Below are positions 1 through 8,353 of a stretch of DNA of 46,683 bases, piece by piece (position 1 is the stretch's first letter; each line of letters opens with the position of its first letter). The notes beneath the pieces are model-generated. The model had not been told where the DNA came from. It ran no database searches and saw only the letters and a program-made list of their open reading frames with translations. Source of the DNA: Gammaproteobacteria bacterium (GTDB lineage Bacteria; Pseudomonadota; Gammaproteobacteria; SZUA-229); the NCBI GenBank assembly GCA_015488885.1, contig WFMW01000068.1, forward strand, positions 1-46,683. Direction: 5' to 3'. Both the position numbers and the translations under genes were made by a program.

Positions 1-150
1 AATAGGAGCCGTAGCGAGGGGAAGTGGATTTGAGGCATATTTTTCACTATTTTGAGGAGAATAGCACGGCTATTTAACGATAAATAGAGGAAAATATGAC
101 CAAATTCCACTTTTCCGCAGTAGGCTATCTATTCTCGGACAGGCTCCTAG
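1..150. repeat. Inverted-repeat (MITE-like) element, copy A, cut by the window edge
   Basis: This is an imperfect long hairpin. The left arm at 21-31 (GAAGTGGATTT) pairs with 102-114, and the A/T-rich arm near 36-53 pairs with about 83-98. The right end reads GGACAGGCTCCTAG. It is related throughout to the complete copy at 14759-14963, sharing the blocks GTAGCGAGGG, ATTTGAGGCA, CTATTTAACGA and CGCAGTAGG. The right arm continues about 18 bases beyond what the left arm can match, so the left end probably lies outside the window. It has no coding capacity. I infer a non-autonomous mobile or REP-like repeat. Confidence 0.75.
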
Positions 151-320
151 TTTACATTAGAATGACGAAGAACCAAAAATCTGTTGCTGTTTTTTTCTGA
201 TTATTGACTATTGGCTAAAAAGACGAAACACAAATTATCCGCCATTCTGGCGCCAGGTTCGTTATAATTCCCGGCTATTACTTAGTATCTTTTATTAGCC
301 GACCTTATTAGTGGATTATC
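151..320 (+). promoter_or_regulatory. thrC leader region
   Basis: This non-coding stretch lies between the repeat element and thrC. A TATAAT sits at 263-268, about 50 bases before the ATG, but a good -35 box at the right spacing is not clear. A TTGACT lies at 204-209 without a convincing partner. A perfect 10-base palindrome, CTGGCGCCAG, lies at 247-256 just upstream of the TATAAT and could be an operator. I see no leader peptide rich in Thr or Ile and no attenuator hairpin with a T-tract. Confidence 0.3.
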
Positions 321-1790
321 ATGCAATTTATTGAAACACGCGGCAATGATGGCCAGCACCCCGAAACCGTCCGTTTTTCTGCTGCCATACTGGCACCTGT
401 CTCTTCCTATGGTGGACTTTTTTCGCCACAGAATCTACCCGTACTTGGTGAAGCATTTTTACAGCAACACCTGTCATCGGATTATAAAACCCTGGCCAGG
501 GCAGTATTAACCAGCTTTGCTATTGATATTGAAGATGCCATTATTGATAAGGCACTGGCTCTGTATGACCATTTTGATAACCCGGCTAACCCGGTACCCG
601 TGGTTAAGGTGAAAGAGGATCTGTATGTCAGCGAGTTATATCACGGCCCCACCCGGGCTTTTAAAGACATGGCCCTGCAGCCTTTTGGTCTGCTGTTATC
701 GGCACTGGCACAACAGCACAATGAAAAGTATTTGATTCTGGTGGCAACGTCGGGCGATACCGGCCCGGCGGCACTGGAGACGTTCAAAAATCGGCAAAAT
801 ATTCGGGTAGTCTGCATGTACCCCGATGGTGGTACTTCGGATGTTCAACGCCTGCAAATGGTTACTGAAGATGCAGACAATCTGAAAGTCATCGGTGTAA
901 AAGGTGATTTTGACGATACCCAGAGCGCCCTGAAACATTTGCTGGGTTCTGTTGAGTTCAATCAAACCCTGAAAACAAAAAATATACAACTGTCTGCCGC
1001 TAACTCGGTAAATTTCGGGCGAATTATTTTTCAGACTATCTATCATATCCATGCCTATCTGGAACTGGTTCGTCAACAGGCAATAACACTGGGAGAAAAA
1101 GTTTATTTATCCGTACCCAGTGGAAATTTTGGTAACGCACTGGGTGGCTATTATGCGTTAAAAATGGGGCTGCCGGTTGAAAAAATTCTGATTGCGTCCA
1201 ACAGCAATAATATTCTTACCCGGTTTATCCACACGGGTGTTTATGACCTGCGTGACCTGTCTGTTACCCCGACCACATCACCGGCCATGGATATTCTGAA
1301 ATCTTCCAATATCGAACGCATTCTGTTTGACCTGTTTGGCAAACAACGTACCCGGGAACTGATGCAGCAACTGGATAATGAAAAACATTACGCTCTGAAC
1401 GCAGCCGAACTTGCACAGATACAGGCGATATTTGCTGCTGACTACTGCACTGACGAGGAAGGCAAGGCCTATATCAAACAGACTTTTGCTGATGGCTACC
1501 TGATGGATCCGCATACCGCCACCTGTTTCAAAACCTATGATAACTGCCGCGACAAACCACTGAAAACCATTGTCTATTCTACTGCGGAATGGACCAAATT
1601 CTCACCGGTAATTGCCAATGCATTAACCGGTGAAACCGATACCCGGGATATTGATGCGTTAAAAGCTGTCGCCAGCAAGGCCGGTATTAAAATACCGGCA
1701 ACGATAAACAGCCTGTTTGACAAACCGGTTGCCCAGAAAACCGTCATCGACAAACAGGACATCGAAAAAACCATACTGGGGATACTCTAA
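321..1790 (+). CDS. thrC: Threonine synthase
   Basis: This 489-residue PLP enzyme converts O-phosphohomoserine to threonine, the last step of threonine synthesis, in the cytoplasm. The PLP lysine is K115 in HGPTRAFKDMA, the usual motif of the family. SGDTGPAALETF and PSGNFGNALGG form the phosphate and cofactor loops. The N-terminal FIETRG...GGLF region fits the long proteobacterial type, which is larger than the 428-residue E. coli enzyme. The gene converges on hom (stops 57 bases apart), so the two pathway neighbours are not one operon here. In many gammaproteobacteria they are co-directional (xerD-dsbC-hom-thrC). The Shine-Dalgarno sequence before the ATG is weak. Confidence 0.95.
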   Translation: MQFIETRGNDGQHPETVRFSAAILAPVSSYGGLFSPQNLPVLGEAFLQQHLSSDYKTLARAVLTSFAIDIEDAIIDKALALYDHFDNPANPVPVVKVKEDLYVSELYHGPTRAFKDMALQPFGLLLSALAQQHNEKYLILVATSGDTGPAALETFKNRQNIRVVCMYPDGGTSDVQRLQMVTEDADNLKVIGVKGDFDDTQSALKHLLGSVEFNQTLKTKNIQLSAANSVNFGRIIFQTIYHIHAYLELVRQQAITLGEKVYLSVPSGNFGNALGGYYALKMGLPVEKILIASNSNNILTRFIHTGVYDLRDLSVTPTTSPAMDILKSSNIERILFDLFGKQRTRELMQQLDNEKHYALNAAELAQIQAIFAADYCTDEEGKAYIKQTFADGYLMDPHTATCFKTYDNCRDKPLKTIVYSTAEWTKFSPVIANALTGETDTRDIDALKAVASKAGIKIPATINSLFDKPVAQKTVIDKQDIEKTILGIL

Positions 1791-1846
1791 GGAACCTCTT
1801 ACATGGACACCACCCGTTTATCAGGTAAGAGGTTCCCTACAGTATC
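1781..1846. repeat. Inverted repeat between convergent thrC and hom
   Basis: GGAACCTCTTAC at 1791-1802 is perfectly repeated in inverse at 1825-1836, with a 22-base spacer. With a few mismatches the symmetry extends outwards to about 1781 and 1846, over the thrC stop codon and up to the hom stop. Neither strand has a T-tract after the stem, so it is not a standard intrinsic terminator. It may act as a bidirectional transcription end or be a small repeat unit. Confidence 0.6.
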
Positions 1847-1847
1847 T

Positions 1848-3161
1848 CTAACTCCCCAGATGTTCCAGCCGAATACGTACGACCTTACCCTGCACACTGG
1901 CTAACTGCTCCACGGCGGTAATCGCCTGATTAACATTCGACTCAATGCATTTCTGGGTGAGCATAATCAAATGTACCGAGTTTTCACCCCCGGTGGGCTC
2001 TTTCTGTAAAACCGCTTCAATACTAATATTATTACTGGCAAAGGTTTCGGATACTTCGGCCAGGACGCCAGGTTTATCCACCGCCTGCATACGCAGATAA
2101 TACGATGTTACAACCTCATCAATGGGTAACACAGGCGTATCACGCATGGCATCATGCTGAAAACCCAGCAGGGGAACTTTATGCTGTAATGGCGCATCGA
2201 TGGTGCGTACCGTATCGATAATGTCAGCAACCACCGCTGAGGCAGTCGGTTCAGCCCCGGCACCGGCACCATAATACAGCGTCGGGCCAACGGCATCGGC
2301 CTGTACCAGTACGGCATTCATAACCCCATCGACATTGGCAATCAGGCGCTTTTCAGGAATCAGGGTCGGGTGTACGCGCAACTCAATGCCTTTATCGGTT
2401 TTACGGGTAATACCCAGATGTTTAATACGATAACCCAGCTCTTCAGCATAATTAACATCTTCGGGGGTTATTTTACTGATCCCTTCAGTATAGGTTTTAT
2501 CAAATTGCAGGGCGATACCAAATGCCAGCGATGCCAGGATGGTTAACTTATGGGCGGCATCGATGCCTTCCACATCAAAAGCAGGATCAGCTTCAGCATA
2601 ACCCAGAGCCTGCGCTTCTGCCAGAACCTCGGTAAAATCCCGGCCCTTATCACGCATCTCGGTGAGAATATAATTGCCGGTACCATTGATAATACCGGCC
2701 ACCCACTGGATTTTGTTGGCAGCAAGCCCCTCCCGCATGGCCTTGATAATTGGAATACCGCCCGCTACTGCTGCTTCATAACAGACACTTACACCCTGCT
2801 CAGTCGCGGCCTGCATAATTTCAGGCCCATGGGTGGCAATCAGCGCTTTATTTGCCGTCACCACATGCTTGCCATTTTCAATCGCTTTAAGCACCAGCTC
2901 TTTTGCCAGGGTGTAACCACCAATTAACTCAACCACAATCTGCACATCTGGGTCATTAACCACATCAAAGGCATTTTCGGTCAGTTTTGTGGTTTGTGGA
3001 TCCACAATGGTCTGTGCAGCTATATTCAGCCCGGCCACATGATAAAGATGAATTTCTCGACCCAGGCGCGCCTGAATTTCCGCAGCATTACGCAGTAATA
3101 CTGTTGCGGTACCACCACCTACCGTACCCAGACCTAATAAACCAACATTTACAGCATCCAA
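1848..3161 (-). CDS. hom: Homoserine dehydrogenase
   Basis: This 437-residue enzyme reduces aspartate semialdehyde to homoserine, feeding the threonine and methionine pathways. The N-terminal Rossmann motif GLLGLGTVGGGT is at residues 7-18. TANKALIATHG, GIINGTGNYIL and AEADPAFDVEGIDAAHKL form the catalytic domain. A C-terminal ACT domain starts near residue 345 (YYLRMQAVDKPGVLAEV) and would give feedback control by threonine. It is monofunctional, with no aspartokinase fusion. The start is TTG: GAGGAG lies about six bases upstream and no in-frame ATG precedes the Rossmann motif. It is divergent from the Mth938-like gene and convergent with thrC. Confidence 0.95.
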   Translation of the reverse strand: MDAVNVGLLGLGTVGGGTATVLLRNAAEIQARLGREIHLYHVAGLNIAAQTIVDPQTTKLTENAFDVVNDPDVQIVVELIGGYTLAKELVLKAIENGKHVVTANKALIATHGPEIMQAATEQGVSVCYEAAVAGGIPIIKAMREGLAANKIQWVAGIINGTGNYILTEMRDKGRDFTEVLAEAQALGYAEADPAFDVEGIDAAHKLTILASLAFGIALQFDKTYTEGISKITPEDVNYAEELGYRIKHLGITRKTDKGIELRVHPTLIPEKRLIANVDGVMNAVLVQADAVGPTLYYGAGAGAEPTASAVVADIIDTVRTIDAPLQHKVPLLGFQHDAMRDTPVLPIDEVVTSYYLRMQAVDKPGVLAEVSETFASNNISIEAVLQKEPTGGENSVHLIMLTQKCIESNVNQAITAVEQLASVQGKVVRIRLEHLGS

Positions 3162-3261
3162 AATTCTCTCCTCGGTGTTATCATTGTTATCAAGTAAGTG
3201 TGTATTCTACTGTATTCATTAACTAACGTATAATACCCGTCATTCACTTCAGGGTAGTACT
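3162..3261 (+). promoter_or_regulatory. Divergent promoter region, hom / Mth938-like gene
   Basis: A perfect TATAAT lies at 3229-3234 on the plus strand, 27 bases before the ATG at 3262, so transcription would start close to the gene. The -35 position (around 3206-3212, TTCTAC-like) is poor. On the minus strand, GAGGAG next to the hom TTG codon is the ribosome-binding site. No operator is obvious. Confidence 0.4.
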
Positions 3262-3639
3262 ATGCAATTTTCTCAGGACTTTGCTGGCGATGGTTATGTT
3301 ATAACCGCCTATGACACCAGCAGTATAACCGTAAATGGTAAACGTTTTACCAGCAGCCTGATTATTTCCGCCAGACAAATACAGGAAAACTGGCCTGTCA
3401 GCACCATGCAACAGTTACAGACTCACCATATAGAAACGTTTATGCAATATAATCCCGAGCTGATTATTCTGGGCACAGGCAGTAAACAGAGGTTCCCTGC
3501 TGTTGAGCTATATGCTGCTTTAAGTCAGCAAAATACGGGTATTGAAGTTATGGATACGGGTGCAGCCTGCCGAACTTATAATATTCTGACGGGTGAAGGC
3601 CGCAATGTTGTCGCGGGTATTATTATTGATAAAAAGTGA
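3262..3639 (+). CDS. Mth938-like domain protein (DUF498 / NDUFAF3 family)
   Basis: This 125-residue protein has the Mth938-like fold throughout. The family signatures are the segment ITVNGKRFTSSLIIS, then PELIILGTGSKQRFP, and IEVMDTGAACRTYNILTGEGRNVVAGIII near the end. The eukaryotic relative NDUFAF3 is a complex I assembly factor, but the bacterial role is not established, so no function is assigned. It is a single-gene unit, with a TATAAT just upstream and a terminator hairpin at 3719-3745 downstream. Confidence 0.85.
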   Translation: MQFSQDFAGDGYVITAYDTSSITVNGKRFTSSLIISARQIQENWPVSTMQQLQTHHIETFMQYNPELIILGTGSKQRFPAVELYAALSQQNTGIEVMDTGAACRTYNILTGEGRNVVAGIIIDKK

Positions 3640-3660
3640 ATGCCTGAATACCCTTGTGCC

Positions 3661-3692
3661 ATAAAAAAGCAGATGCACCAGGGCATCTGCTT
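3661..3692 (-). terminator. Intrinsic terminator of rpoS
   Basis: A perfect 10-bp stem is formed by AAGCAGATGC (3667-3676) and GCATCTGCTT (3683-3692) around a 6-base loop. Read on the minus strand it is followed by six T residues (complement of 3663-3668). It lies 54 bases past the rpoS stop codon. Confidence 0.8.
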
Positions 3693-3718
3693 AATAGATA
3701 GCGTATTTTATTATTTTT

Positions 3719-3745
3719 ACCTGAATCCGTGGGTTCAGGTTTTAT
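3719..3745 (+). terminator. Intrinsic terminator of the Mth938-like gene
   Basis: ACCTGAA (3719-3725) pairs with TTCAGGT (3734-3740). A CC/GG pair may close the inside of the loop. The stem is followed on the plus strand by TTTATTT. It overlaps the end of the rpoS transcription unit, so the two convergent genes each have their own terminator. Confidence 0.7.
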
Positions 3746-4732
3746 TTAATCGTGAAACAGCAGTTCCTCCGTAAACCCTTGATTTTCCAAAATTTTACGC
3801 AGCTGTTTTAATGCGTCCATCTGAATCTGGCGGACGCGTTCGCGGGTAACCCCCAGCTCTCTGCCAACATCTTCCAACGTGGTACGTTCATGGTTATTTA
3901 AACCAAAACGACGTACCAGAACTTCACGTTGCTTGGTTTCCAGTTGATCCAGCCAGACACCGAGGCTTGCCATAACATCATCATTCTGCAACATTTCAGG
4001 CGGCGCAGGCATACGATCATCAGCAACAATTTCCAGCAGCGGGCGATCATTTTCCTTACCAACCGGCACATCAACCGAGGTAACACGATCACGCAGGCCA
4101 AGCATTTTTTCGACACCGGCAACGGGTTTATTCAACATTTTCGCAATGTCTTCAGCCGTTGGTTCGGTATCCATGGTCTGTTCTAACTGCCGTGCCGCAC
4201 GCAGATAAACATTTAATTCTTTAATAACATGAATAGGCAGACGAATGGTGCGGGTCTGATTCATCAATGCACGTTCAATCGTCTGACGAATCCACCAGGT
4301 GGCATAGGTTGAAAATCGAAAACCTTTTTCTGGGTCAAATTTTTCAACGGCACGGATAAGACCAAGGTTGCCTTCTTCAATCAGGTCTAACAGCGCCAGT
4401 CCACGGTTCATATAGCGACGGGCTATCTTCACTACAAGACGCAGATTGCATTCAATCATTTTCTTGCGCGAATCCATATCGCCTTTAAGCGCCTTACGTG
4501 AATAGAAAACCTCTTCTTCTGCGCTTAATAATGCTGAGTTTTCAATCTCACGCAAGTAGAGACGCGTGGCATCCAGTTCCTTGCGATTAATTCTGGCATC
4601 TGGATCAGTTGTTTTGTTTTTAGCAGTCGTCGTCAGTATTTTTTTTTGTTCTAATTCAGTCTGCTCTATGTTAGATATGGGTTCTTCGACATTAATTTCT
4701 TTGTCGGTATCCATATCATCTATTTTGGTCAT
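3746..4732 (-). CDS. rpoS: RNA polymerase sigma factor RpoS
   Basis: This is the stationary-phase and general stress sigma factor. Region 1.2 is [21 protein letters not shown]. Region 2 runs from [18 protein letters not shown] through [17 protein letters not shown] (-10 recognition). Region 4 ends in a helix-turn-helix, [21 protein letters not shown] place the start at the ATG at 4732 ([12 protein letters not shown]), because GAGGGGAG sits eight bases upstream. This gives 328 residues, against 330 in E. coli. The reading frame stays open to 4807, but the codons MGWGII have no ribosome-binding site. The gene follows nlpD as in other gammaproteobacteria, but with a 442-base gap. Confidence 0.95.
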   Translation of the reverse strand: MTKIDDMDTDKEINVEEPISNIEQTELEQKKILTTTAKNKTTDPDARINRKELDATRLYLREIENSALLSAEEEVFYSRKALKGDMDSRKKMIECNLRLVVKIARRYMNRGLALLDLIEEGNLGLIRAVEKFDPEKGFRFSTYATWWIRQTIERALMNQTRTIRLPIHVIKELNVYLRAARQLEQTMDTEPTAEDIAKMLNKPVAGVEKMLGLRDRVTSVDVPVGKENDRPLLEIVADDRMPAPPEMLQNDDVMASLGVWLDQLETKQREVLVRRFGLNNHERTTLEDVGRELGVTRERVRQIQMDALKQLRKILENQGFTEELLFHD

Positions 4733-5174
4733 TAACAAAGCTCCCCTCTCGACCAGCTTATCATCTGTTTCAGCCATTGCTTCTATCATGATTATACCCC
4801 ATCCCAAAATGCGTTTTTGTAGTTATATTTTTACCCATTTAACGTGCCAGCCAGAGGAAGCATTACCTCAATATTTCCATGCACTTACAAGATCTTTCTA
4901 ACATCAACCCTAACGTGGCAAAATTTATATCATTAAATCACTATACAAAGCAAGTATTTATTGAAAAAAACTAGAAATTAATTTACCTTTATCCCTGTAA
5001 CCACATGATCTTGTGGTAAGCGATCTTATAAACAACTAGTCCAGATACCTCGTTTTAGATAGTAGCATGACCTGTTCACACCATCCATCAACGTCTGTTT
5101 ATTATATCGTCAGCATTGATGAATACTTATGTTATTTTTAAAGTTTGGTAATTTTATAACACAATCCGGGATAG
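4733..5174 (-). promoter_or_regulatory. Long rpoS leader with candidate promoter and dyad
   Basis: This is a non-coding gap between the nlpD stop and the rpoS start. On the minus strand, TTGCTT (complement of 4948-4953) and TATAAA (complement of 4924-4929) are 18 bases apart, a plausible sigma-70 promoter. It would give an rpoS 5' UTR of about 185 bases. Further upstream, at 5000-5017, lies ACCACA-TGATCT-TGTGGT, an 18-base dyad that could be a regulator site. In E. coli the main rpoS promoter lies inside nlpD; here there is room for a separate one. A long untranslated leader would fit post-transcriptional control, but no small-RNA site can be assigned by eye. Confidence 0.45.
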
Positions 5175-6101
5175 TCAGGGCAGGTAATGCTGAGGGTTAA
5201 CCGGTTTGCCATTACGGCGAATTTCAAAATGCAATCGTGGACGGGTATTGCCTTTGCGCCCCATCTCAGCAATTTGCTGCCCCGCTCTCACCCATTGACC
5301 TTCATGTACCAGTAATTTATGGTTATAGGCATAAGCACTGAGATAGTGTTTATTATGTTTTATGATCACCAGATTACCGTAACTAATCAGGCCATTACCA
5401 CTGTAAACCACCTTACCATCAGCAGCAGCATTAACCCGCTCCCCCATATTGCCGCGAATATCAATACCTTTGGCATTATGCCTGTTTTTTACATAGGCAC
5501 TGACGATTTTTCCCCGCACCGGCCATTGCCAGTGTATTGATCTGGCCCAACGCCGCCCCAATTGCCTGCCAGAGGTTTTCTGTGCCGTTGTTTTCTGCAC
5601 CGTGGTGTTGTGACCATGATAGGTAGGATGTATTGTATTTCGCGTCTTAACCTGTGTCCGGAGTAATAATTTCTGCCCCGGCTGAAGCAACCAGGGTGGC
5701 TTAAGCCTGTTTAACTGCACCAGCTGAGACTGACTGATAGCGTATTTTTTTGATACACCATACAGAGTATCGCCAGGCTGGATGCGTATCCAGCCTGGTT
5801 TGCGTTGCGTGGGTTTTGTTATACCATGCTGTCGGTGTATCGAAATTTCTCTGTGTGGCTTATTTAAACCCGCTGGTTGATGAATGTGCAGCCGCTGGCC
5901 GGGATGGATCAGAAAATGGCGCGTACTGATATGATTCCAGCGCGCAAGCTCGACCGGATCAAGCTCATAACGCCAGGCAATAGAATATATGGTGTCACCA
6001 GATTTTACTGTGTAATCACTGGTATTCCAGTACCCACTATTACTGGCACAGGCCTGCAGCAACAGGACAGCCGTAAAGATTAAAAATTGAATCATTAGCA
6101 T
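5175..6101 (-). CDS. nlpD: NlpD-like lipoprotein, LysM and degenerate LytM domains
   Basis: This outer-membrane lipoprotein would activate the septal amidase AmiC. The start at 6101 (MLMIQFLIF) gives a short signal peptide with lipobox LLQAC (lipid Cys about residue 18). The frame is open to 6197, but that start would overlap yqaA and bury the signal peptide. Two LysM domains follow, at about 30-73 (YTVKSGDTIYSIAWRY) and 105-147 (IQPGDTLYGVSKKY). The C-terminal M23/LytM domain lacks metal ligands: AKGID replaces HxGxD, and RLHFE replaces HLHFE. This is the same loss as in E. coli NlpD, so it is an activator and not a peptidase. The start lies 38 bases after yqaA, in one operon. Confidence 0.9.
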   Translation of the reverse strand: MLMIQFLIFTAVLLLQACASNSGYWNTSDYTVKSGDTIYSIAWRYELDPVELARWNHISTRHFLIHPGQRLHIHQPAGLNKPHREISIHRQHGITKPTQRKPGWIRIQPGDTLYGVSKKYAISQSQLVQLNRLKPPWLLQPGQKLLLRTQVKTRNTIHPTYHGHNTTVQKTTAQKTSGRQLGRRWARSIHWQWPVRGKIVSAYVKNRHNAKGIDIRGNMGERVNAAADGKVVYSGNGLISYGNLVIIKHNKHYLSAYAYNHKLLVHEGQWVRAGQQIAEMGRKGNTRPRLHFEIRRNGKPVNPQHYLP

Positions 6102-6139
6102 CGCTACGGCAGGCCTCAATTCACACAGCTTGACATTGC

Positions 6140-6715
6140 TCAAGTATGAAAATAAATGACCGCCACAATTGCTGCCACACTTAACCAGCCCAACCATTCA
6201 ATATACTTGCGTACGGTCGGCTCCAGTTTTGGCCCGGCCCAGGCCATTAATAAAGCAACCAGAAAGAATTGCAGCCCACGACCGATAAAGGCAGCAATAA
6301 TAAAGGGCAGAATGGCCATCGACATTGCCCCGGCAGAAAGCGTAAATAATTTAAACGGAATGGGAGAAAACCCGGCAACCACTACGGCCCAGAAACCCCA
6401 TTCGTTAAACCAGTGTTGCGCAATCAAATATTTATCCCAGTAGCCGACCGCTTTTATTAATGGCACCACCAGATCATCCGCAACGAAATACCCCAGATAA
6501 TAACCGACAATACCACCTAATACCGACATAATGGTGGCAATTAAAGCAATACGGATAGCTTTGTCCGGTTTTGCAATGGCCATGGGGGCCACCATAAAAG
6601 CTGTCGGTATCGGCAGAAAGATAGACTCAAACATACTCACTACAGCCAGATATCGCTCGGCATGCGGATGGATGGCCCATTGCATCATTTTTGCATACAG
6701 ACTGCTAAATATCAT
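6140..6715 (-). CDS. yqaA: YqaA family membrane protein (DedA/VTT superfamily)
   Basis: This 191-residue inner-membrane protein belongs to the SNARE-associated/VTT family. It has about four to five hydrophobic segments. The family motifs are [22 protein letters not shown] near the N-terminus and [19 protein letters not shown] in the middle, the latter being the re-entrant loop with conserved Pro and Phe. DedA-type proteins are linked to membrane lipid flipping and membrane-potential maintenance. The YqaA branch has no firm substrate. Its ATG overlaps the pcm stop by four bases, so the two are translationally coupled. Confidence 0.88.
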   Translation of the reverse strand: MIFSSLYAKMMQWAIHPHAERYLAVVSMFESIFLPIPTAFMVAPMAIAKPDKAIRIALIATIMSVLGGIVGYYLGYFVADDLVVPLIKAVGYWDKYLIAQHWFNEWGFWAVVVAGFSPIPFKLFTLSAGAMSMAILPFIIAAFIGRGLQFFLVALLMAWAGPKLEPTVRKYIEWLGWLSVAAIVAVIYFHT

Positions 6716-7350
6716 CGCACTGCCCCGTCAAGCAAGGGTACAAAATGGGCTATTTCCAGGTTCTTCTCTTCAATACTATCCTCATGACGAATAAACAGTT
6801 TAAGCTGCTGACGTCTGCCCACACCACCAACAGGAATAACCATGCGACCCCCCACCGCAAGTTGCTGCAATAAACTCGGTGGTACCTGTTCAGGCGCAGC
6901 GGTTACCATAATTGCCGGATACGGGGCATTAGGCGGCCAGCCCCAGGTACCATCACTATGTTTTGAAAACACATTCAATAACCCCATTAAATGATGTGCT
7001 TCACGGGCTCTCTGTAATAGCGCACTGATACGCTCTACCGTATACACTTTGGGCACCAGTCGCGATAAAATCGCAGACTGGTAACCCGAGCCGGTACCCA
7101 CTTCCAGCACCACATCAGGGATACCATCTGCCAGCAATACCTCAGACATACGGGCAACCGTATATGGCTGGGAAATCGTCTGACCATGACCGATAGGTAA
7201 AGCAGTATCTTCATAAGCACGATGAGCCATGGCCTCATCAACAAAAATATGCCGCGGTGTGGTTCGCATCACTTCAAGTACACGTTCATTCTTAATGCCT
7301 TTCTCGCGCAGACGCTCTACCAGCCGGTCACGTGTGCGCTGTGATGTCAT
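6712..7350 (-). CDS. pcm: Protein-L-isoaspartate O-methyltransferase
   Basis: This enzyme repairs isoaspartyl residues in aged proteins by SAM-dependent methylation, in the cytosol. It has [20 protein letters not shown] (substrate loop) and [15 protein letters not shown] (SAM motif I), then [11 protein letters not shown] choose the ATG at 7350 ([10 protein letters not shown]), which has AGGG eight bases upstream, matches the usual N-terminus and gives 212 residues. An ATG ten codons further upstream (7380) is possible but has a worse ribosome site. The gene follows surE and overlaps yqaA by four bases, the usual surE-pcm-nlpD-rpoS arrangement. Confidence 0.95.
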   Translation of the reverse strand: MTSQRTRDRLVERLREKGIKNERVLEVMRTTPRHIFVDEAMAHRAYEDTALPIGHGQTISQPYTVARMSEVLLADGIPDVVLEVGTGSGYQSAILSRLVPKVYTVERISALLQRAREAHHLMGLLNVFSKHSDGTWGWPPNAPYPAIMVTAAPEQVPPSLLQQLAVGGRMVIPVGGVGRRQQLKLFIRHEDSIEEKNLEIAHFVPLLDGAVR

Positions 7351-7413
7351 GCCTATACCCTGTATATTTCTATTTAACATTGTTTATCTGCTATCACTCA
7401 TTGCGTACCTGTA

Positions 7414-8202
7414 TTACTCTGTGCCTGAGAAATCATTACTGACAGTTTCTCGCGATAGTTCCCCCGGCAACCACGCCTTAATCTGTGACAGACTATCATA
7501 TCGAGTTAAATCAATCTGCAACGGGGTCACTGAAATGCAATTATTTTCTACCGCATAAAAATCAGTACCCTCACCCGCGTCCTGTGCAGCACCCGGCGGC
7601 CCCACCCAGTACATGGGTTCACCGCGTGGATCAAGCTGACGAATCACCCCCTCAGACTGATGCCGATTACCTAGCCGGGTTGCAACAACCCCCCTGATAG
7701 CCCCCCAGGGAATATCGGGCACATTCACATTTAATATTGTATTCGCTGCAAATGACGTTTGCCGCATATTTTTCAGCAGCAGCAAAACCGCCCTGGCTGC
7801 GCTCTCATAATATTTCGGTTGATAACTATTCATCGAAACTGCGATGGCTGGAAGCCCCAGATGCCTGCCTTCCATCGCTGCCGCCACCGTGCCTGAATAC
7901 AGCACATCATCGCCCATATTCGCGCCGGCATTAATACCGGAAACCACAATAGATGGCTGGTGATTTAATAAACCGGTTAACGCCAGATGAACACTGTCCG
8001 TAGGCGTGCCATCCACATAGTAGGCATTTTTATCATAGTTAACCACACGTAATCCACGTTCCAGTGTCAATGAACCACTGGCACCGCTACAATTACGTTC
8101 GGGCGCAACAACAGATATCTGATAATGCTCGAGTAAAGCTTGAACCAGCAGATGGATACCTTCGGCACGGTAGCCATCATCGTTAGTGACAAGAATATGC
8201 AC
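7414..8202 (-). CDS. surE: 5'/3'-nucleotidase SurE
   Basis: This 262-residue metal-dependent phosphatase acts on nucleoside monophosphates and supports stationary-phase survival. The N-terminus MHILVTNDDGY carries the metal ligands D8 and D9. S39 in RNCSGASGSLT and the Asn in VSGINAGANMGDD complete the site. YYVDGTPTDSVHLAL is the other conserved block. It is the first gene of the surE-pcm-yqaA-nlpD-rpoS series and is divergent from the Smr gene across 151 bases. Confidence 0.96.
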   Translation of the reverse strand: MHILVTNDDGYRAEGIHLLVQALLEHYQISVVAPERNCSGASGSLTLERGLRVVNYDKNAYYVDGTPTDSVHLALTGLLNHQPSIVVSGINAGANMGDDVLYSGTVAAAMEGRHLGLPAIAVSMNSYQPKYYESAARAVLLLLKNMRQTSFAANTILNVNVPDIPWGAIRGVVATRLGNRHQSEGVIRQLDPRGEPMYWVGPPGAAQDAGEGTDFYAVENNCISVTPLQIDLTRYDSLSQIKAWLPGELSRETVSNDFSGTE

Positions 8203-8353
8203 AATAATGAACCTTTATCTAATACAGGCGCGAAAGAAAAACACATAAAAACAGCCTATTCTAACCTGAATATTTTATGGTTATGCAGATTTCCTGATAA
8301 AATTTCACTGTTGCTCACTGTCATTCGATAAACACGCGCTACAATCCAGATTA

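Noticed and set aside
151-320. Threonine attenuator or riboswitch before thrC
   Set aside because: There is no Thr/Ile-rich leader peptide and no terminator hairpin with a T-tract.
2550-2927. Open frame of 125 codons on the plus strand opposite hom
   Set aside because: It lies wholly inside hom on the other strand, its translation has no domain or low-complexity logic, and hom is certain.
4566-4901. Open frame of 111 codons on the plus strand over the rpoS start
   Set aside because: Its Ser/Ile-rich translation is the antisense of the acidic RpoS N-terminus; no ribosome-binding site is evident.
5175-6101. NlpD as an active M23 peptidase
   Set aside because: The first metal His and the first His of HxH are replaced, as in known amidase activators.
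7229-7558. Open frame of 109 codons on the plus strand across the pcm/surE junction
   Set aside because: It is antisense to two well-supported genes and resembles nothing known.
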